Assembly: GCF_015453285.1 (NCBI RefSeq) | Contig: NZ_JADLZT010000010.1 | Span: 102,208 to 166,207 of the forward strand | Direction of reading: 5' to 3' | From: Lysobacter niastensis | GTDB lineage: Bacteria; Pseudomonadota; Gammaproteobacteria; Xanthomonadales; Xanthomonadaceae | Length of the DNA stretch: 64,000 bases | Shown here: one piece after another, positions 9,544-24,243 of the stretch | Layout of the letters: each line of letters opens with the position of its first letter | Numbering within the stretch: position 1 is the first letter of the stretch | Made by a program: the position numbers and the translations under genes | Notes under the pieces: model-generated | Told to the model about the DNA's origin: nothing | The model's input: the letters and a program-made list of their open reading frames with translations, nothing else | Databases searched by the model: none

Positions 9544-13605
<4,062 letters not shown>

Positions 13606-13697
13606 TGATTTCATCGATCGCACTGCAAGCTAAAAACCATTTCACACCGCGGGCGGCAATGCCTATTGTCACCGCAATACCCCCCAGGGAGATGCCC

Positions 13698-14234
13698 GTG
13701 GCAAAACAGAAGACCGCCAAGACCAGCAGCCCCAAGGCCCCGGCCGGGAACGCCTCGCCCGCCATCGATATCGGGATCAGCGGCAGCGACCGCAAGAAGA
13801 TCGCCGAAGGGCTGTCGCGCTTCCTGTCCGACAGCTTCACGCTGTACCTGAAGACCCACAACTTCCACTGGAACATCACCGGCCCGATGTTCAACAGCCT
13901 GCACGTGATGTTCGAGGCGCAGTACACCGAACAGTGGAACGCGCTGGACGAGACCGCCGAACGCATCCGCGCACTGGGCTACAACGCACCGGGTTCGTAC
14001 GCGGAGTTCATCCGGCTGAGCTCGATCCCCGAGGAACCGGGCCTCACCGAGACCCTGGACTGGCGCGAGATGGTACGCCAGCTGACGGTCGGCAACGAAG
14101 CCGTGGCGCGCACCGCGCGCAAGGTCCTCAAGATCGCCGACGATGCTGGCGACGATCCGACCGTGGACCTGATGACCCAGCGCCTGCAGACCCACGAGAA
14201 GTACGCCTGGATGCTGCGCTCGCTGCTGGAGTAA
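13698..14234 (+). CDS. dps: Dps-family ferritin-like DNA-protection protein
   Basis: A 178-residue mini-ferritin. The ferroxidase centre at the dimer interface is visible as THNFHWN, then a following His, and the DETAERIRALG helix with its Asp and Glu. A Lys/Ala/Ser-rich N-terminal tail resembles the DNA-binding tail of E. coli Dps. The family forms 12-mers that oxidise and store iron and shield DNA during oxidative stress or starvation. GTG 13698 is chosen because AGGGAG lies six bases upstream. An ATG at 13692 abuts that site, and ATG 13659 has none. Its promoter must lie in the short divergent gap with hrpA. Confidence 0.88.
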   Translation: MAKQKTAKTSSPKAPAGNASPAIDIGISGSDRKKIAEGLSRFLSDSFTLYLKTHNFHWNITGPMFNSLHVMFEAQYTEQWNALDETAERIRALGYNAPGSYAEFIRLSSIPEEPGLTETLDWREMVRQLTVGNEAVARTARKVLKIADDAGDDPTVDLMTQRLQTHEKYAWMLRSLLE

Positions 14235-14254
14235 CCCAAAGGAGCGGATTGCCC

Positions 14255-14289
14255 CCCTCTCCCGCGCGCGGGAGAGGGTCGGGTGAGGG
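14255..14289. repeat. Intergenic palindromic repeat (CTCTCCCGC family)
   Basis: Positions 14255–14278 form a perfect 24-base palindrome (CCCTCTCCCGCG and its reverse complement), followed by TCGGGTGAGGG. It occupies most of the dps–recQ spacer. Related hairpins occur at 35138–35162, 39849–39882, 50102–50126 and 50196–50235. It could act as a transcription stop or mRNA-stabilising hairpin after dps. Confidence 0.7.
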
Positions 14290-14364
14290 TGAATGCGGCA
14301 ACCGCCCTCCGGCAGTTCAGGTATTTCCGGCAGCCCCGGCCCTCGCCACCGGTAAACTAGGCGC

Positions 14365-16182
<1,818 letters not shown>

Positions 16183-16371
16183 ACACCGCCGCATGGCTCA
16201 GGGATGAGGTGCACCCGTCGCCATCGCCGGCATTGGGACGCTGAGCCCATGTCCGGGGCCCTTCGCGCGCCCCGTTAGACCTGCCGTGCGGGAGCGTTTC
16301 CCGCGTGGCGTGATGCGTCGGCACGATTTTCTCCACGCATTAACGCGAAGCCACGGCACGAGCAACGGCCC

Positions 16372-16686
16372 ATGAGCAAGGACACCGACCGACGCCGCAA
16401 TCCCCGCCAGGACGTGTTGATGGCGGCGATGGTCACGCCCAACGGCGGGCAGCACGAGGCCACCATCCTGAACCTCTCCCGTGGCGGGGCGTGCGTCGCA
16501 TTGCCCACCGACTGGATGCCCGGCGACGGTGCGCCGCTGAAACTGTTCTTCCAGAAGGACAACGATGAACCGATCATGGTCCACGCCCACGTCGCGCGCA
16601 TCGCGGTGGACCACATGGGACTGTCGTTCGACCCGGGCCAAGGCACGCGCATCCGCGACCTGCTGGAGCTGACGCGGCCGCATTGA
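16372..16686 (+). CDS. PilZ-domain cyclic-di-GMP-binding protein
   Basis: A 104-residue stand-alone PilZ domain. The N-terminal DRRRNPRQ supplies the RxxxR ligand-binding arginines, and NLSRGGA supplies the (D/N)xSxxG motif of the beta barrel. It is therefore a plausible c-di-GMP receptor that would pass the signal to a partner protein; the partner (motility, pili or exopolysaccharide) cannot be told from the context. It lies in the cytoplasm with no signal or membrane segment. It is isolated from recQ by 189 bp and convergent with the DUF4019 gene. Confidence 0.82.
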   Translation: MSKDTDRRRNPRQDVLMAAMVTPNGGQHEATILNLSRGGACVALPTDWMPGDGAPLKLFFQKDNDEPIMVHAHVARIAVDHMGLSFDPGQGTRIRDLLELTRPH

Positions 16687-16705
16687 TTGACCTGCGTGCC
16701 ACCTA

Positions 16706-17203
16706 TCAACGCAGGACGTAGCCTGCGAAGCGCCAGGTTCCGTCCTCGTCCTTGCGGAATGTCACCAGTTCGGTTCCGACGCGGTTGCCCGCGAACTGCA
16801 CGATGGTTTCGACGCTGGCGTACTCGCCGGCTGGAACGTCGTCATTGCCGGGATTGCGCTGCCGGCGCACCACGCTCCACTCACGCGCCGAGACCGCGCC
16901 CAGCGGCTTGCGCGCAGCCTGCACGGCCGCGATGAATTCCTCACGCTTCACCTGCTTCTTCGCGACAGCGGAGGCGCCGTCCCAAAGTTGCGCGAGTTGG
17001 CCGGCGTCGATCAGCGCGATCGCCTGACCAGCCCAGCCGGCAATCGAGTTGGGATCGACGACAGCCGCCGCAGGCGGCACCCGTTGGGCCTGTGGCGAGG
17101 GCTGCGAAGGCTGCGCTTGACGGCTCTGTGCCGAAGCCGGTGCGGCGCCAAGCAAGCTCGCGACAAGCACGGCGGGAAGGACGATAGCTACTGCACGTTT
17201 CAT
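16706..17203 (-). CDS. Exported DUF4019-family protein
   Basis: A 165-residue protein with a signal peptide ending near ASAQ (residue 26) and a Ser/Gln/Pro-rich linker. The globular part runs from about residue 55, contains LIDAGQLAQLWDGAS and KREEF, and ends in a beta strand pattern (FRKDEDGTWRFAGY). This matches the DUF4019 family, secreted or periplasmic proteins of unknown role. ATG 17203 opens directly on the signal peptide, so longer upstream frames are not credible. It sits downstream of the adhesin on the same strand, behind a strong hairpin, and is probably expressed separately. Confidence 0.78.
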   Translation of the reverse strand: MKRAVAIVLPAVLVASLLGAAPASAQSRQAQPSQPSPQAQRVPPAAAVVDPNSIAGWAGQAIALIDAGQLAQLWDGASAVAKKQVKREEFIAAVQAARKPLGAVSAREWSVVRRQRNPGNDDVPAGEYASVETIVQFAGNRVGTELVTFRKDEDGTWRFAGYVLR

Positions 17204-17246
17204 GCGGTTCCAACCAGAAAAAAAGCCATCTTCGGTAATCGTGGAT

Positions 17247-17285
17247 CCTCGCGGCCGGCCGGTGCCGGAGACCGGCCGGCCGGAG
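17247..17285 (-). terminator. Strong GC hairpin after the adhesin gene
   Basis: CCTC-G-CGGCCGGCCGGT pairs with ACCGGCCGGCCGGAGG to give a 16-bp stem with one bulged G and a 7-base loop. It lies 18 bases past the adhesin stop codon. On the minus strand the nearest T-run (seven T) is about 20 bases further on, so it is not a textbook intrinsic terminator, but it may block read-through into the DUF4019 gene. Confidence 0.5.
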
Positions 17286-17303
17286 GACTTCACGCTCTGC
17301 TGC

Positions 17304-20300
17304 TTACAGGTCCACGCCGAAGCCGACGCCGGCGGACTGGTCGTCGCTGCTGAAGGCGCCGCCGATCGAGAACGACGCGCGTTCGCCGATCGCCTTCGAG
17401 TAACCGACCGACAGCGCGCTTTCGCCGTTCTGCCAGCCAGCACCGACACCGAGGCGGCCACGCTCGCTGCGCGTGTTCGCAGCGTTCATCGCCATGTTCA
17501 TCATTGCGGCGTTCATTGCACCCTGGCGGTCGATGCGCTCGTCCTGCTTGCCCAGGCGCATGCCGATCTCGTTGCTGAGGCCGGTGAACTGGTCACTCAG
17601 CGCCTGGAAGCGGCCGTCGGTGTAGGTATTGGCACGCGTCAACGTCTGCGTCGCGGTGGTGTCGGTGTAGGCACGGGCCGTGGCCACGGCCTGCGCATCA
17701 CCGGCCTGCATCTGGCCGACGTTGGCAGCATCGGTCGCAGAGGTGCCAGTGGCGACGTTGGTCACGCGGCGCTGCTGCGTCGCGCTGCCCACCGACACGG
17801 TGTTGGCCTGATCCGCCACCGAGCCCTGGCCGAGCGCAACCGCACCCTGCGCGGACACCGAGGCACCCTGTCCCACTGCCGTACCGCTGGCCGCGGTCAC
17901 GCTGGCATCGGCACCGACCGCGACCGCGTTGGTCGCCGCTGCACTGATCGACGTATTGCTGCCGACCGCCGTGCTGCCGTCGGCATCGACGCGGGCGCCG
18001 GTGCCATAAGCCGTGTCGCGGCCGTCCTGCGCATGGCTGCCTTCACCAATCGCCAGGCCGGCACCATCGCCCATCGGCAGGCCCAGTCCCGGCGCCTGCT
18101 CGAGATTGAACACTCGCGTGGTCAGGCTGCCCAGAAGGCCATCGACGGCCGCGAACGCATCGCCCACGTTGCCGTAGGTGCTGCCCTGGATGGCATACGC
18201 AGGGCTTCCGAACAGGCCGTTGCCATAGGACTCGACGCCACCACCGAGGAGCGCCGCCACCGACGACAACTGCTCGAAGTTGACCGCCTGCAGCGCGCTG
18301 GTGCCGGCTTTGACGTTGTTCAGCACGGTGCCTTCGGCGCCACCCAGCGTGATCGCATCCTTGGTCGTCGAGTCGTCGTACTTGACCGCAGCGGCATCGA
18401 GCACGCCGACGTTACCGCCGACGGTGGCGATGGCGTCGTCCAGTTGTCCCTTGTTCACCGCGTCGGTCGCTTCCGTACCGGCCGCGACGTTGGTGATCTG
18501 GCGGTCGATGGCGGCGTGCACCACGCCGGCCGCATCGGTCCAGTTGTTGTCGGCACCGACCGACACCGTGTTGGCACGATCGGCCAGCGAGCCGGCACCG
18601 AGCACGACGCTGTTCGTCGCCCCCTTCGTGGTCCAGGCATTGGAACCCAGCACCGTCGAGTTCACGGCCTGCGCGTAGCTGTTGTAGCCCAACACGCTGG
18701 CACCGTCTTCGGTGGCCCATGCTTCCCCGCCAACCGCCGTCGTGAAATCGGCATTGGTGGCGCTCTGCAGGTCCTTGCCAGCCAGGCTGTGCGTGCCCAG
18801 GCCCGTCGCGTAGCGGGCGGTGCTGGTGCTGCCTGCACCGAGCGCCACGCCGAACGCACCGGTCGCTGCGGCCGAGGTGTACGCATCGAAGTTGCCGCCG
18901 ATGGCGACCGTGGACTGACCGCTGGCCACGCTGGCCGCGCCGAGCGCGACGGAGTAGTGGGTCATCGCCTTGGCACCGTAACCCATCGCGGTCGAGTATC
19001 TGCCCCGGGCAACGGCATTGATGGCAGAGGCGCCGTAATCAGTAGCCAGGGAGCCGTTGCCCATCGCCACGGCGCCGACGTAGGCCTCGGTATTGATGCC
19101 GACGGCGATGCCGTAGGCGCCCGTGGTCTTGGCGTTGAAGCCGATCGCGACCGACACGCCGCCGTTCGCGCGCGCGTTCCAACCGGCGGCCACGCTCTGC
19201 CCGTTGCCGTAGGCACCCTGGCCGATGACGGTGGAGCCTGCATCGGACGCGGCCATGTAGCCGATGGCGATGTCGCGGAAGTTGCCTGCGGCCGCTCCGT
19301 AACCCTGGGCAATGCTGTAGTCGCCGACCGCGGTGGAGGTGTAGCCGAGCGCGACCGAGCCAGCCCCCAGCGCGAAACTCTGGCCGCCCATCGCCATCGA
19401 CTGGTTACCCAGCGCATTGCTCTGATAGCCGAACGTCACGCTCTGGCTGCCCACGGCGACGCTGCTGCTGCCGACGGCCGCGCTGTCGTCGCCGATGGCT
19501 GCGGCATTCACGCCGATCGCCGCGCTGTTGATGCCGATAGCGCCGTCGTTGGCCCAGTTGCCGCCGGCGGTACCGCCGTCATTGACGCTGGCGTAGTGAG
19601 AAGTTGCTTCCGCCTGCGCTGCCTGCAGCTGCGCGACGTTGACCGCATCAGTGGCTTGCGTGCCCGCGGCCACGCCGCTGACCTGCCGAGTGCTCTCGAA
19701 CACGCCGTCGCCATTGGCATCGGCGCCGATGCTGACCGCGCCGAGCGTGCTGACCCAGGCGCTGCCGGTGTTCGTGGACGGCAAGCCCGTCGAAGGATCG
19801 AAACCGATCGCACCGGCGGCGGTGCTGGCCAGCGAGCCGCTGCCGATGGCGACACCGTCGGTGACGGTGACCTTTGCGTTGGTCCCCAGCGCCATCGCGC
19901 GGTCCTGGTTGGCCAGCGCGCCGTTGCCGATGGCGACAGTGTCGTCGACCGTCAGCGTCGTGATCAGCGGGTCGTCGTTGATGTCGATGATGCCGTCACC
20001 GTTGCTGTCGACCGGGACTGCGACGCCGCTGCCGGCGGCGCGGCCGAGAGCGATGTTGTCGTTGCCCGTAACATGCTGGCCGGCAAGCGTGCCTATGCCG
20101 ACGTTGTCGTTGCCGAAGACATCGGAACCGGCGCCAGCGATGTCGTTCTTGTCAATCGCCCCCTGCGTCATCGCGCCGTCGCCGCCCATGGCGACGTTGC
20201 CAAAGCCGTCCACCTTCTGGCCCGCCTGCGCACCCACCGCGGCATTGTTGACGCTGTTGTTCAGCGTGCCATCCGGGGTGGCGAATTGACCCGCTTCATA

Positions 20301-21647
20301 GCCGATCGCGACCTGCTGGTCGCCAAGCGCCTTGGCTCGGGTACCCACTGCCGTGCCCACGCGGCCTGCAGCGGTATCGGTGCCGAGCGCAACGCCGCCA
20401 TAGGACTCTTCACCGAAATTGGTGGAACCGAATGCGTTGGCGCTGGACAGGTATCCGATTGCAACCGAATACACGTAGGACGCCTTGGACTGCGAACCGA
20501 TCGCGACATTGCCGAAGTCGCCCGGGTTGGCCAACTGGCCGGCCGTTGATGCGTAGCCCAGCGCGACGCTTTGTTGAGAGTACACACTCGCCCCCACACC
20601 GACTGCGGTGCCCTGGCCGACGAAATCCGCACCGCCAGCCGTGCTTGCAATGCGCCCGACGCGCGCACCCGCGCCCAACGCCGTGGACTCGTGGCCATTG
20701 ACCGACGAGGAGTCACCCACGGCGGTGGTGCTGGTGCCATTGGCCTGGCTGAGCCCGCCAATGGCCACGCTCCAGGTGCCGAGGGCGCGGGTGGCCGAGC
20801 CGATCGCGATCGACTCATAGCCATTCGCCAGGCTCGACTGGCCCATGGCGACGCCGTTGGTGTTCGTCGCGGATGCGCCGTAGCCGACGGCCGAACTCTT
20901 GGTACCGGTGGCGGTCGTGTTGTAGCCCAACGCCGTGCTGCCCAGGCTCATTGCGAAGCTGTTGCCGCCGATCGCGGTGGCATAGTTGGCGAGCGTGTTG
21001 CTCTGGAAGCCGACCGCGGTGCTTTCCAGACCGAGCGAGGCGCTGCGAACGCCAAAGGCCATGCTGTTGTCATCGAGCGCAAACGCACCGTCTCCGATGC
21101 CGATCGCGCTGGTGCCGAGCGACGTCGCGCCGGTTCCGATCGCGATGGTGTTGATATTGGCCGCCGACGCCGCCGAGCCGATCGCGGTGGCATTGCCACC
21201 CGTGGCCGAGGTCACGTCATTGCCGATACTCATGTTGCCACTCGCGCCGCCACCCAGGTTGACGTGGCCGCTGTTGACGCTGAGCACGCCGCCCAGGCTG
21301 AGCGAGTTGGCGTCCGAGCCGCTACCGTAGAACAGTACGCGGCTGGTCTGAGTGGAGGCATCGGCGGTGCCGCAACGCACGGCATCGGATACCGGCGTCA
21401 CCGCGGCGGTGCCGTCATCGTGCACGGCGACGCAGTCCGCGTCGGTGCCATCGCTGATATAGACGCCCTCGCCGGCCTTTGCGGCGCCCGATGACAGCAT
21501 CAGTACCAGCGCAATCGCGAGGGGATGCCGGGCCAGCGATGCGCGTGCGGCTCCGGTCGTGCCGACGGTGTCGCTGCTGGCCAGTTCCGACGCCACGACC
21601 ACCTGGCCGAGCGCCGCGTTCCAAACCTTGCTGTAGATCTTGTTCAC
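17304..21647 (-). CDS. Trimeric autotransporter adhesin (YadA-like)
   Basis: A 1447-residue type Vc adhesin. It opens with an extended signal peptide (NKIYSKVWNAALGQ, then a second hydrophobic core, cleavage after AKA at about residue 58). The bulk is YadA-like head built of 14-residue AIG/AVG-type repeats, with several neck and stalk units (AAGTQATDAVNVAQL, AAGTEATDAVNKGQL). The last ~75 residues are the trimeric beta-barrel anchor. A calcium-loop-like insert, DSNGDGIIDINDD, starts at residue 547. The final residues GFGVDL lack the usual terminal aromatic. GTG 21647 is the start because AGAGGA lies about seven bases upstream and the conserved signal motif begins there. Expected role: attachment, autoaggregation or biofilm. 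Confidence 0.93.
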   Translation of the reverse strand: MNKIYSKVWNAALGQVVVASELASSDTVGTTGAARASLARHPLAIALVLMLSSGAAKAGEGVYISDGTDADCVAVHDDGTAAVTPVSDAVRCGTADASTQTSRVLFYGSGSDANSLSLGGVLSVNSGHVNLGGGASGNMSIGNDVTSATGGNATAIGSAASAANINTIAIGTGATSLGTSAIGIGDGAFALDDNSMAFGVRSASLGLESTAVGFQSNTLANYATAIGGNSFAMSLGSTALGYNTTATGTKSSAVGYGASATNTNGVAMGQSSLANGYESIAIGSATRALGTWSVAIGGLSQANGTSTTAVGDSSSVNGHESTALGAGARVGRIASTAGGADFVGQGTAVGVGASVYSQQSVALGYASTAGQLANPGDFGNVAIGSQSKASYVYSVAIGYLSSANAFGSTNFGEESYGGVALGTDTAAGRVGTAVGTRAKALGDQQVAIGYEAGQFATPDGTLNNSVNNAAVGAQAGQKVDGFGNVAMGGDGAMTQGAIDKNDIAGAGSDVFGNDNVGIGTLAGQHVTGNDNIALGRAAGSGVAVPVDSNGDGIIDINDDPLITTLTVDDTVAIGNGALANQDRAMALGTNAKVTVTDGVAIGSGSLASTAAGAIGFDPSTGLPSTNTGSAWVSTLGAVSIGADANGDGVFESTRQVSGVAAGTQATDAVNVAQLQAAQAEATSHYASVNDGGTAGGNWANDGAIGINSAAIGVNAAAIGDDSAAVGSSSVAVGSQSVTFGYQSNALGNQSMAMGGQSFALGAGSVALGYTSTAVGDYSIAQGYGAAAGNFRDIAIGYMAASDAGSTVIGQGAYGNGQSVAAGWNARANGGVSVAIGFNAKTTGAYGIAVGINTEAYVGAVAMGNGSLATDYGASAINAVARGRYSTAMGYGAKAMTHYSVALGAASVASGQSTVAIGGNFDAYTSAAATGAFGVALGAGSTSTARYATGLGTHSLAGKDLQSATNADFTTAVGGEAWATEDGASVLGYNSYAQAVNSTVLGSNAWTTKGATNSVVLGAGSLADRANTVSVGADNNWTDAAGVVHAAIDRQITNVAAGTEATDAVNKGQLDDAIATVGGNVGVLDAAAVKYDDSTTKDAITLGGAEGTVLNNVKAGTSALQAVNFEQLSSVAALLGGGVESYGNGLFGSPAYAIQGSTYGNVGDAFAAVDGLLGSLTTRVFNLEQAPGLGLPMGDGAGLAIGEGSHAQDGRDTAYGTGARVDADGSTAVGSNTSISAAATNAVAVGADASVTAASGTAVGQGASVSAQGAVALGQGSVADQANTVSVGSATQQRRVTNVATGTSATDAANVGQMQAGDAQAVATARAYTDTTATQTLTRANTYTDGRFQALSDQFTGLSNEIGMRLGKQDERIDRQGAMNAAMMNMAMNAANTRSERGRLGVGAGWQNGESALSVGYSKAIGERASFSIGGAFSSDDQSAGVGFGVDL

Positions 21648-21853
21648 GTAGTTTTCCTCTCGCGGATATCGGGCCCGGATGGCGCTCTGGCCAGTCGTCG
21701 GAAGCCCGTTTCCCCTGAAGTCAGCGACGCAACCGCCCGCTCCGGCGCCGATGGAGCCAGATGACAGGTGCATTGCTTCGCTGACGGCGGATTTCGAAGG
21801 CAGAGACCGAGGAGATACGCCTCCCCGGTCGACTCACCTGCCGTGCGGTGCGA

Positions 21854-23827
21854 TCAGAACGCGGCCAGGACGTACTCGTCCGCGGAGGCCTTGGTGTTCA
21901 CCACCAGCACGTAGTAATTGCCTGCCGCCGGATTGGTCAGCATCACCGTTTCGGCGGTACCGGCCTTGTCCGACTTGAAGTCGTAGTCGGTGGTCGTCGG
22001 CGCCGCATCGCGCTTGACGTAAATGGCCACGTCGCTGGTGCTGGTGCCGCCGTAGGTGCGGAAGTTGATGCTGGCCTTGCCGGCCGGCACGTTGCTCAGC
22101 AGGAACAGGTTGCTACTACCCGCGGTCGTGTTGAAGACCGGGCTCTTGCTGGCGACGGTGATCTGGCGCGCCGAACGGTTTGTCAGCACAGTCGCCGGGT
22201 CCGGCGTCACTACGCCCTTGGCCATCAGCACCGCCGCATTGGCGTCGACGATGCCCACGCCCATCGGGTATGGCGGCGTCACCGCAGACGGGAAGCTGCG
22301 CGCGGTCTTGGTCAGCACCTGGCGCACCAGGGCCGGCGTCAGCGCCGGCTGGCCGGCGGCCACCGCGGTGCTCTGGATCAGCGCGACCACGCCCGCCACG
22401 TGCGGCGAAGCCATCGACGTGCCGACATAGCCGGCATAGATGTCGCCGCCATCGGCGCTGGCCACCGGAGTGGTGGTGCCGCTGTTGAGCGTGGACCAGA
22501 TGACGTTGCTGGCATCCAGCGCCGTGCCGCTGGCCGTGGCGCCGCCGCCCGGTGCGGACAGGGTCACGTTGAGGCCGTAGTTGGAGTAGTACGCACGCGA
22601 GGCGTCGACGCCGGTGGCACCGACGGTGATCACGCCCGCGCAGGACGCCGGCGTCTTGCTCGATGCATCGGCGTTGTTGTTGCCCGCGGCCACGACGACG
22701 GTAGTGCCGCGTGAAATCGCGCCGTTGATGGCCAGCTGCGTGACCGAGGTGGACAGGCAGGTGCCCGAACCACCCAGGCTCATGTTGATCACTTCGGCGG
22801 GGTCATTGTTGACCGGCACGCCCGGCACGGTGCCGCCCGAGGCCCAGGTGATGGCATCGGCGATGTCGGAGGTCAGGCCGCCGCAATGACCGAGCACGCG
22901 CACCGGCATGACCTTGGCGTTGTAGGCCACGCCCGCGACGCCCTTCGCATTGTTGGTCACCGCTGCGATCGTGCCGGCCACGTGAGTGCCATGCCAGGAG
23001 CTGTTGCTCGAGCCACCGCACCAGGCCATCGTGCTGTCGACCCAATCGCCGGGGTCGTGCGCGTCAGCGTCACGGCCGCCGCCGTCGCCGGCCACGTTCG
23101 GGTTCTGCGGGTCCTGGCCGTAGGCGCTGATGAAGTCGTAGCCCGGCACGATGTTGGCGGCGAGGTCGCCGTGATCGACATAGCCGGTGTCCAGCACGGC
23201 CACGACCACACCTGCGCCATTGGGCGTCGGCACCGTGTTGCCGGCATTGGTGATCGCTGCACTCCAGGCCTTCGGCATGTTGATGCCGCCGGCGCTGTTC
23301 GGCGGAGCGCCGGCACCGATGGCGCCGGAGACATTGCGGTAGTGCCACTGCAGCGTGCCGTAGTGGTTGTCGTTTGGATTGAAGTCCACCGCCTGCATCA
23401 TCAGGTCCGGTTCGGCGTAGGCGACAGCCGGATCGGAACGCAGCTGCGCGAGCAGCGCATTGGCTTCGGCGGCGTCGAGCTTGCGCGACAGTTTGATGAC
23501 GTCGGCACCGACGCCCATCTTGCGAACGTACTGTGAGGTGAGCCCGACGGCGACGCCGTTGGCGCCCATCTTCAGGCCGGCCACGCCGGCGCGCTGGGCA
23601 TGAGTGTTGAACGAACTCATGATGGCAGCCTGCGTGCGCGGGGCGGCGGCGCCATCCTTGTAGCGGACGATGAAGCGGTCGAACTGGGTCTGCACGCGCT
23701 CGGCAACGAGGCCTTTGACACGCGGCGCCGCGGAAGACGGAGCAGCGTTGCCCGGGGTTGCAGACAGCACGCCGACGACGGCAACCGCCAACGCACTGGC
23801 GCCAAGAATGTTCATGCACTTGCTCAC
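21854..23827 (-). CDS. Secreted subtilisin-like serine protease (S8) with PPC domain
   Basis: A 657-residue exported protease. A signal peptide ends near GNAA (about 30), followed by an I9-like propeptide. The catalytic domain shows Asp213 in VLDTGYVDHGD, His279 in HGTHVAG and Ser471 in GTSMASPHVAG, so the triad is intact. A C-terminal pre-peptidase (PPC) beta domain covers about the last 90 residues and is usually removed after secretion. GTG 23827 is favoured: GGGGAG lies seven bases upstream, while ATG 23815 is 19 bases from it. The family degrades extracellular protein in predatory and plant-associated relatives. The next gene on the strand is the adhesin, 206 bp away. Confidence 0.9.
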   Translation of the reverse strand: MSKCMNILGASALAVAVVGVLSATPGNAAPSSAAPRVKGLVAERVQTQFDRFIVRYKDGAAAPRTQAAIMSSFNTHAQRAGVAGLKMGANGVAVGLTSQYVRKMGVGADVIKLSRKLDAAEANALLAQLRSDPAVAYAEPDLMMQAVDFNPNDNHYGTLQWHYRNVSGAIGAGAPPNSAGGINMPKAWSAAITNAGNTVPTPNGAGVVVAVLDTGYVDHGDLAANIVPGYDFISAYGQDPQNPNVAGDGGGRDADAHDPGDWVDSTMAWCGGSSNSSWHGTHVAGTIAAVTNNAKGVAGVAYNAKVMPVRVLGHCGGLTSDIADAITWASGGTVPGVPVNNDPAEVINMSLGGSGTCLSTSVTQLAINGAISRGTTVVVAAGNNNADASSKTPASCAGVITVGATGVDASRAYYSNYGLNVTLSAPGGGATASGTALDASNVIWSTLNSGTTTPVASADGGDIYAGYVGTSMASPHVAGVVALIQSTAVAAGQPALTPALVRQVLTKTARSFPSAVTPPYPMGVGIVDANAAVLMAKGVVTPDPATVLTNRSARQITVASKSPVFNTTAGSSNLFLLSNVPAGKASINFRTYGGTSTSDVAIYVKRDAAPTTTDYDFKSDKAGTAETVMLTNPAAGNYYVLVVNTKASADEYVLAAF

Positions 23828-24243
23828 TTCGTTACTCCCCAAGAAGAAAAAGAAATCGCCACGAAACAGTTCCGCCGGTCACACATGTTCATCAACGCCA
23901 CACCCCGTCGGTTCGCCAAGGCAAGCGACGCCATCCGGCCCGGATGCCGGGACATAAGGCCGGTCATCGCCGTGGTTTGTCGTTTGCGGTTTAGGACCCG
24001 CCCCTACCCTGGGCAAAGTCGATGGGCGCGCAGCCGGTTAAGTACTCCTGGGACTGCACGACATCCGATACCCTGCCCATGTCGTTCGTGGGCAGCCGGC
24101 ACCGGCTGTGCTTGCGAACGTAGAGGGTGGGAATGTCGTTGTCACGCACACCAACTTCACGACATGCTCACCAAATGCTCACATGTCGCACCCAGTACGG
24201 CGGCGACGTTCCGGCGATGGGATTGCCCTCTTAACATGCAAGC
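23828..24243. other. 416-bp divergent spacer between protease and kinase genes
   Basis: No convincing gene is present. The spacer must hold the promoters of both divergent genes, but I cannot place -35/-10 boxes with confidence. It contains a short inverted repeat (CAGCCGG 24093–24099 with CCGGCTG 24102–24108) and the hexamer cluster described separately. Confidence 0.6.
24059..24188. promoter_or_regulatory. Candidate regulator-binding cluster (ATGTCG repeats)
   Basis: The hexamer ATGTCG or its complement CGACAT occurs five times in 130 bases: 24059–24064 (complement), 24079–24084, 24133–24138, 24160–24165 (complement) and 24183–24188. The last two frame a direct repeat of ATGCTCAC (24164–24171 and 24175–24182) spaced 11 bases start to start. 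A spacing of about one helical turn is typical for OmpR/PhoB-type regulators. It sits 55–185 bases before the kinase start, consistent with an operator; the binding protein is unknown. Confidence 0.4.

Noticed and set aside
17202..20549. 1115-codon plus-strand frame antisense to the adhesin
   Set aside because: It mirrors the repetitive GC-rich codons of the adhesin gene; no domain, ribosome site or sensible composition.
17304..21647. Short periodic sequence in the adhesin as a CRISPR or tandem DNA repeat
   Set aside because: The periodicity is of protein heads (14 residues) with degenerate DNA, without identical repeats and unique spacers.
21807..21828. Hairpin CCGAGGAG…CTCCCCGG after the protease stop as a terminator
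   Set aside because: The stem has a G·U pair, the loop is plain and there is no T-run; too weak to call.
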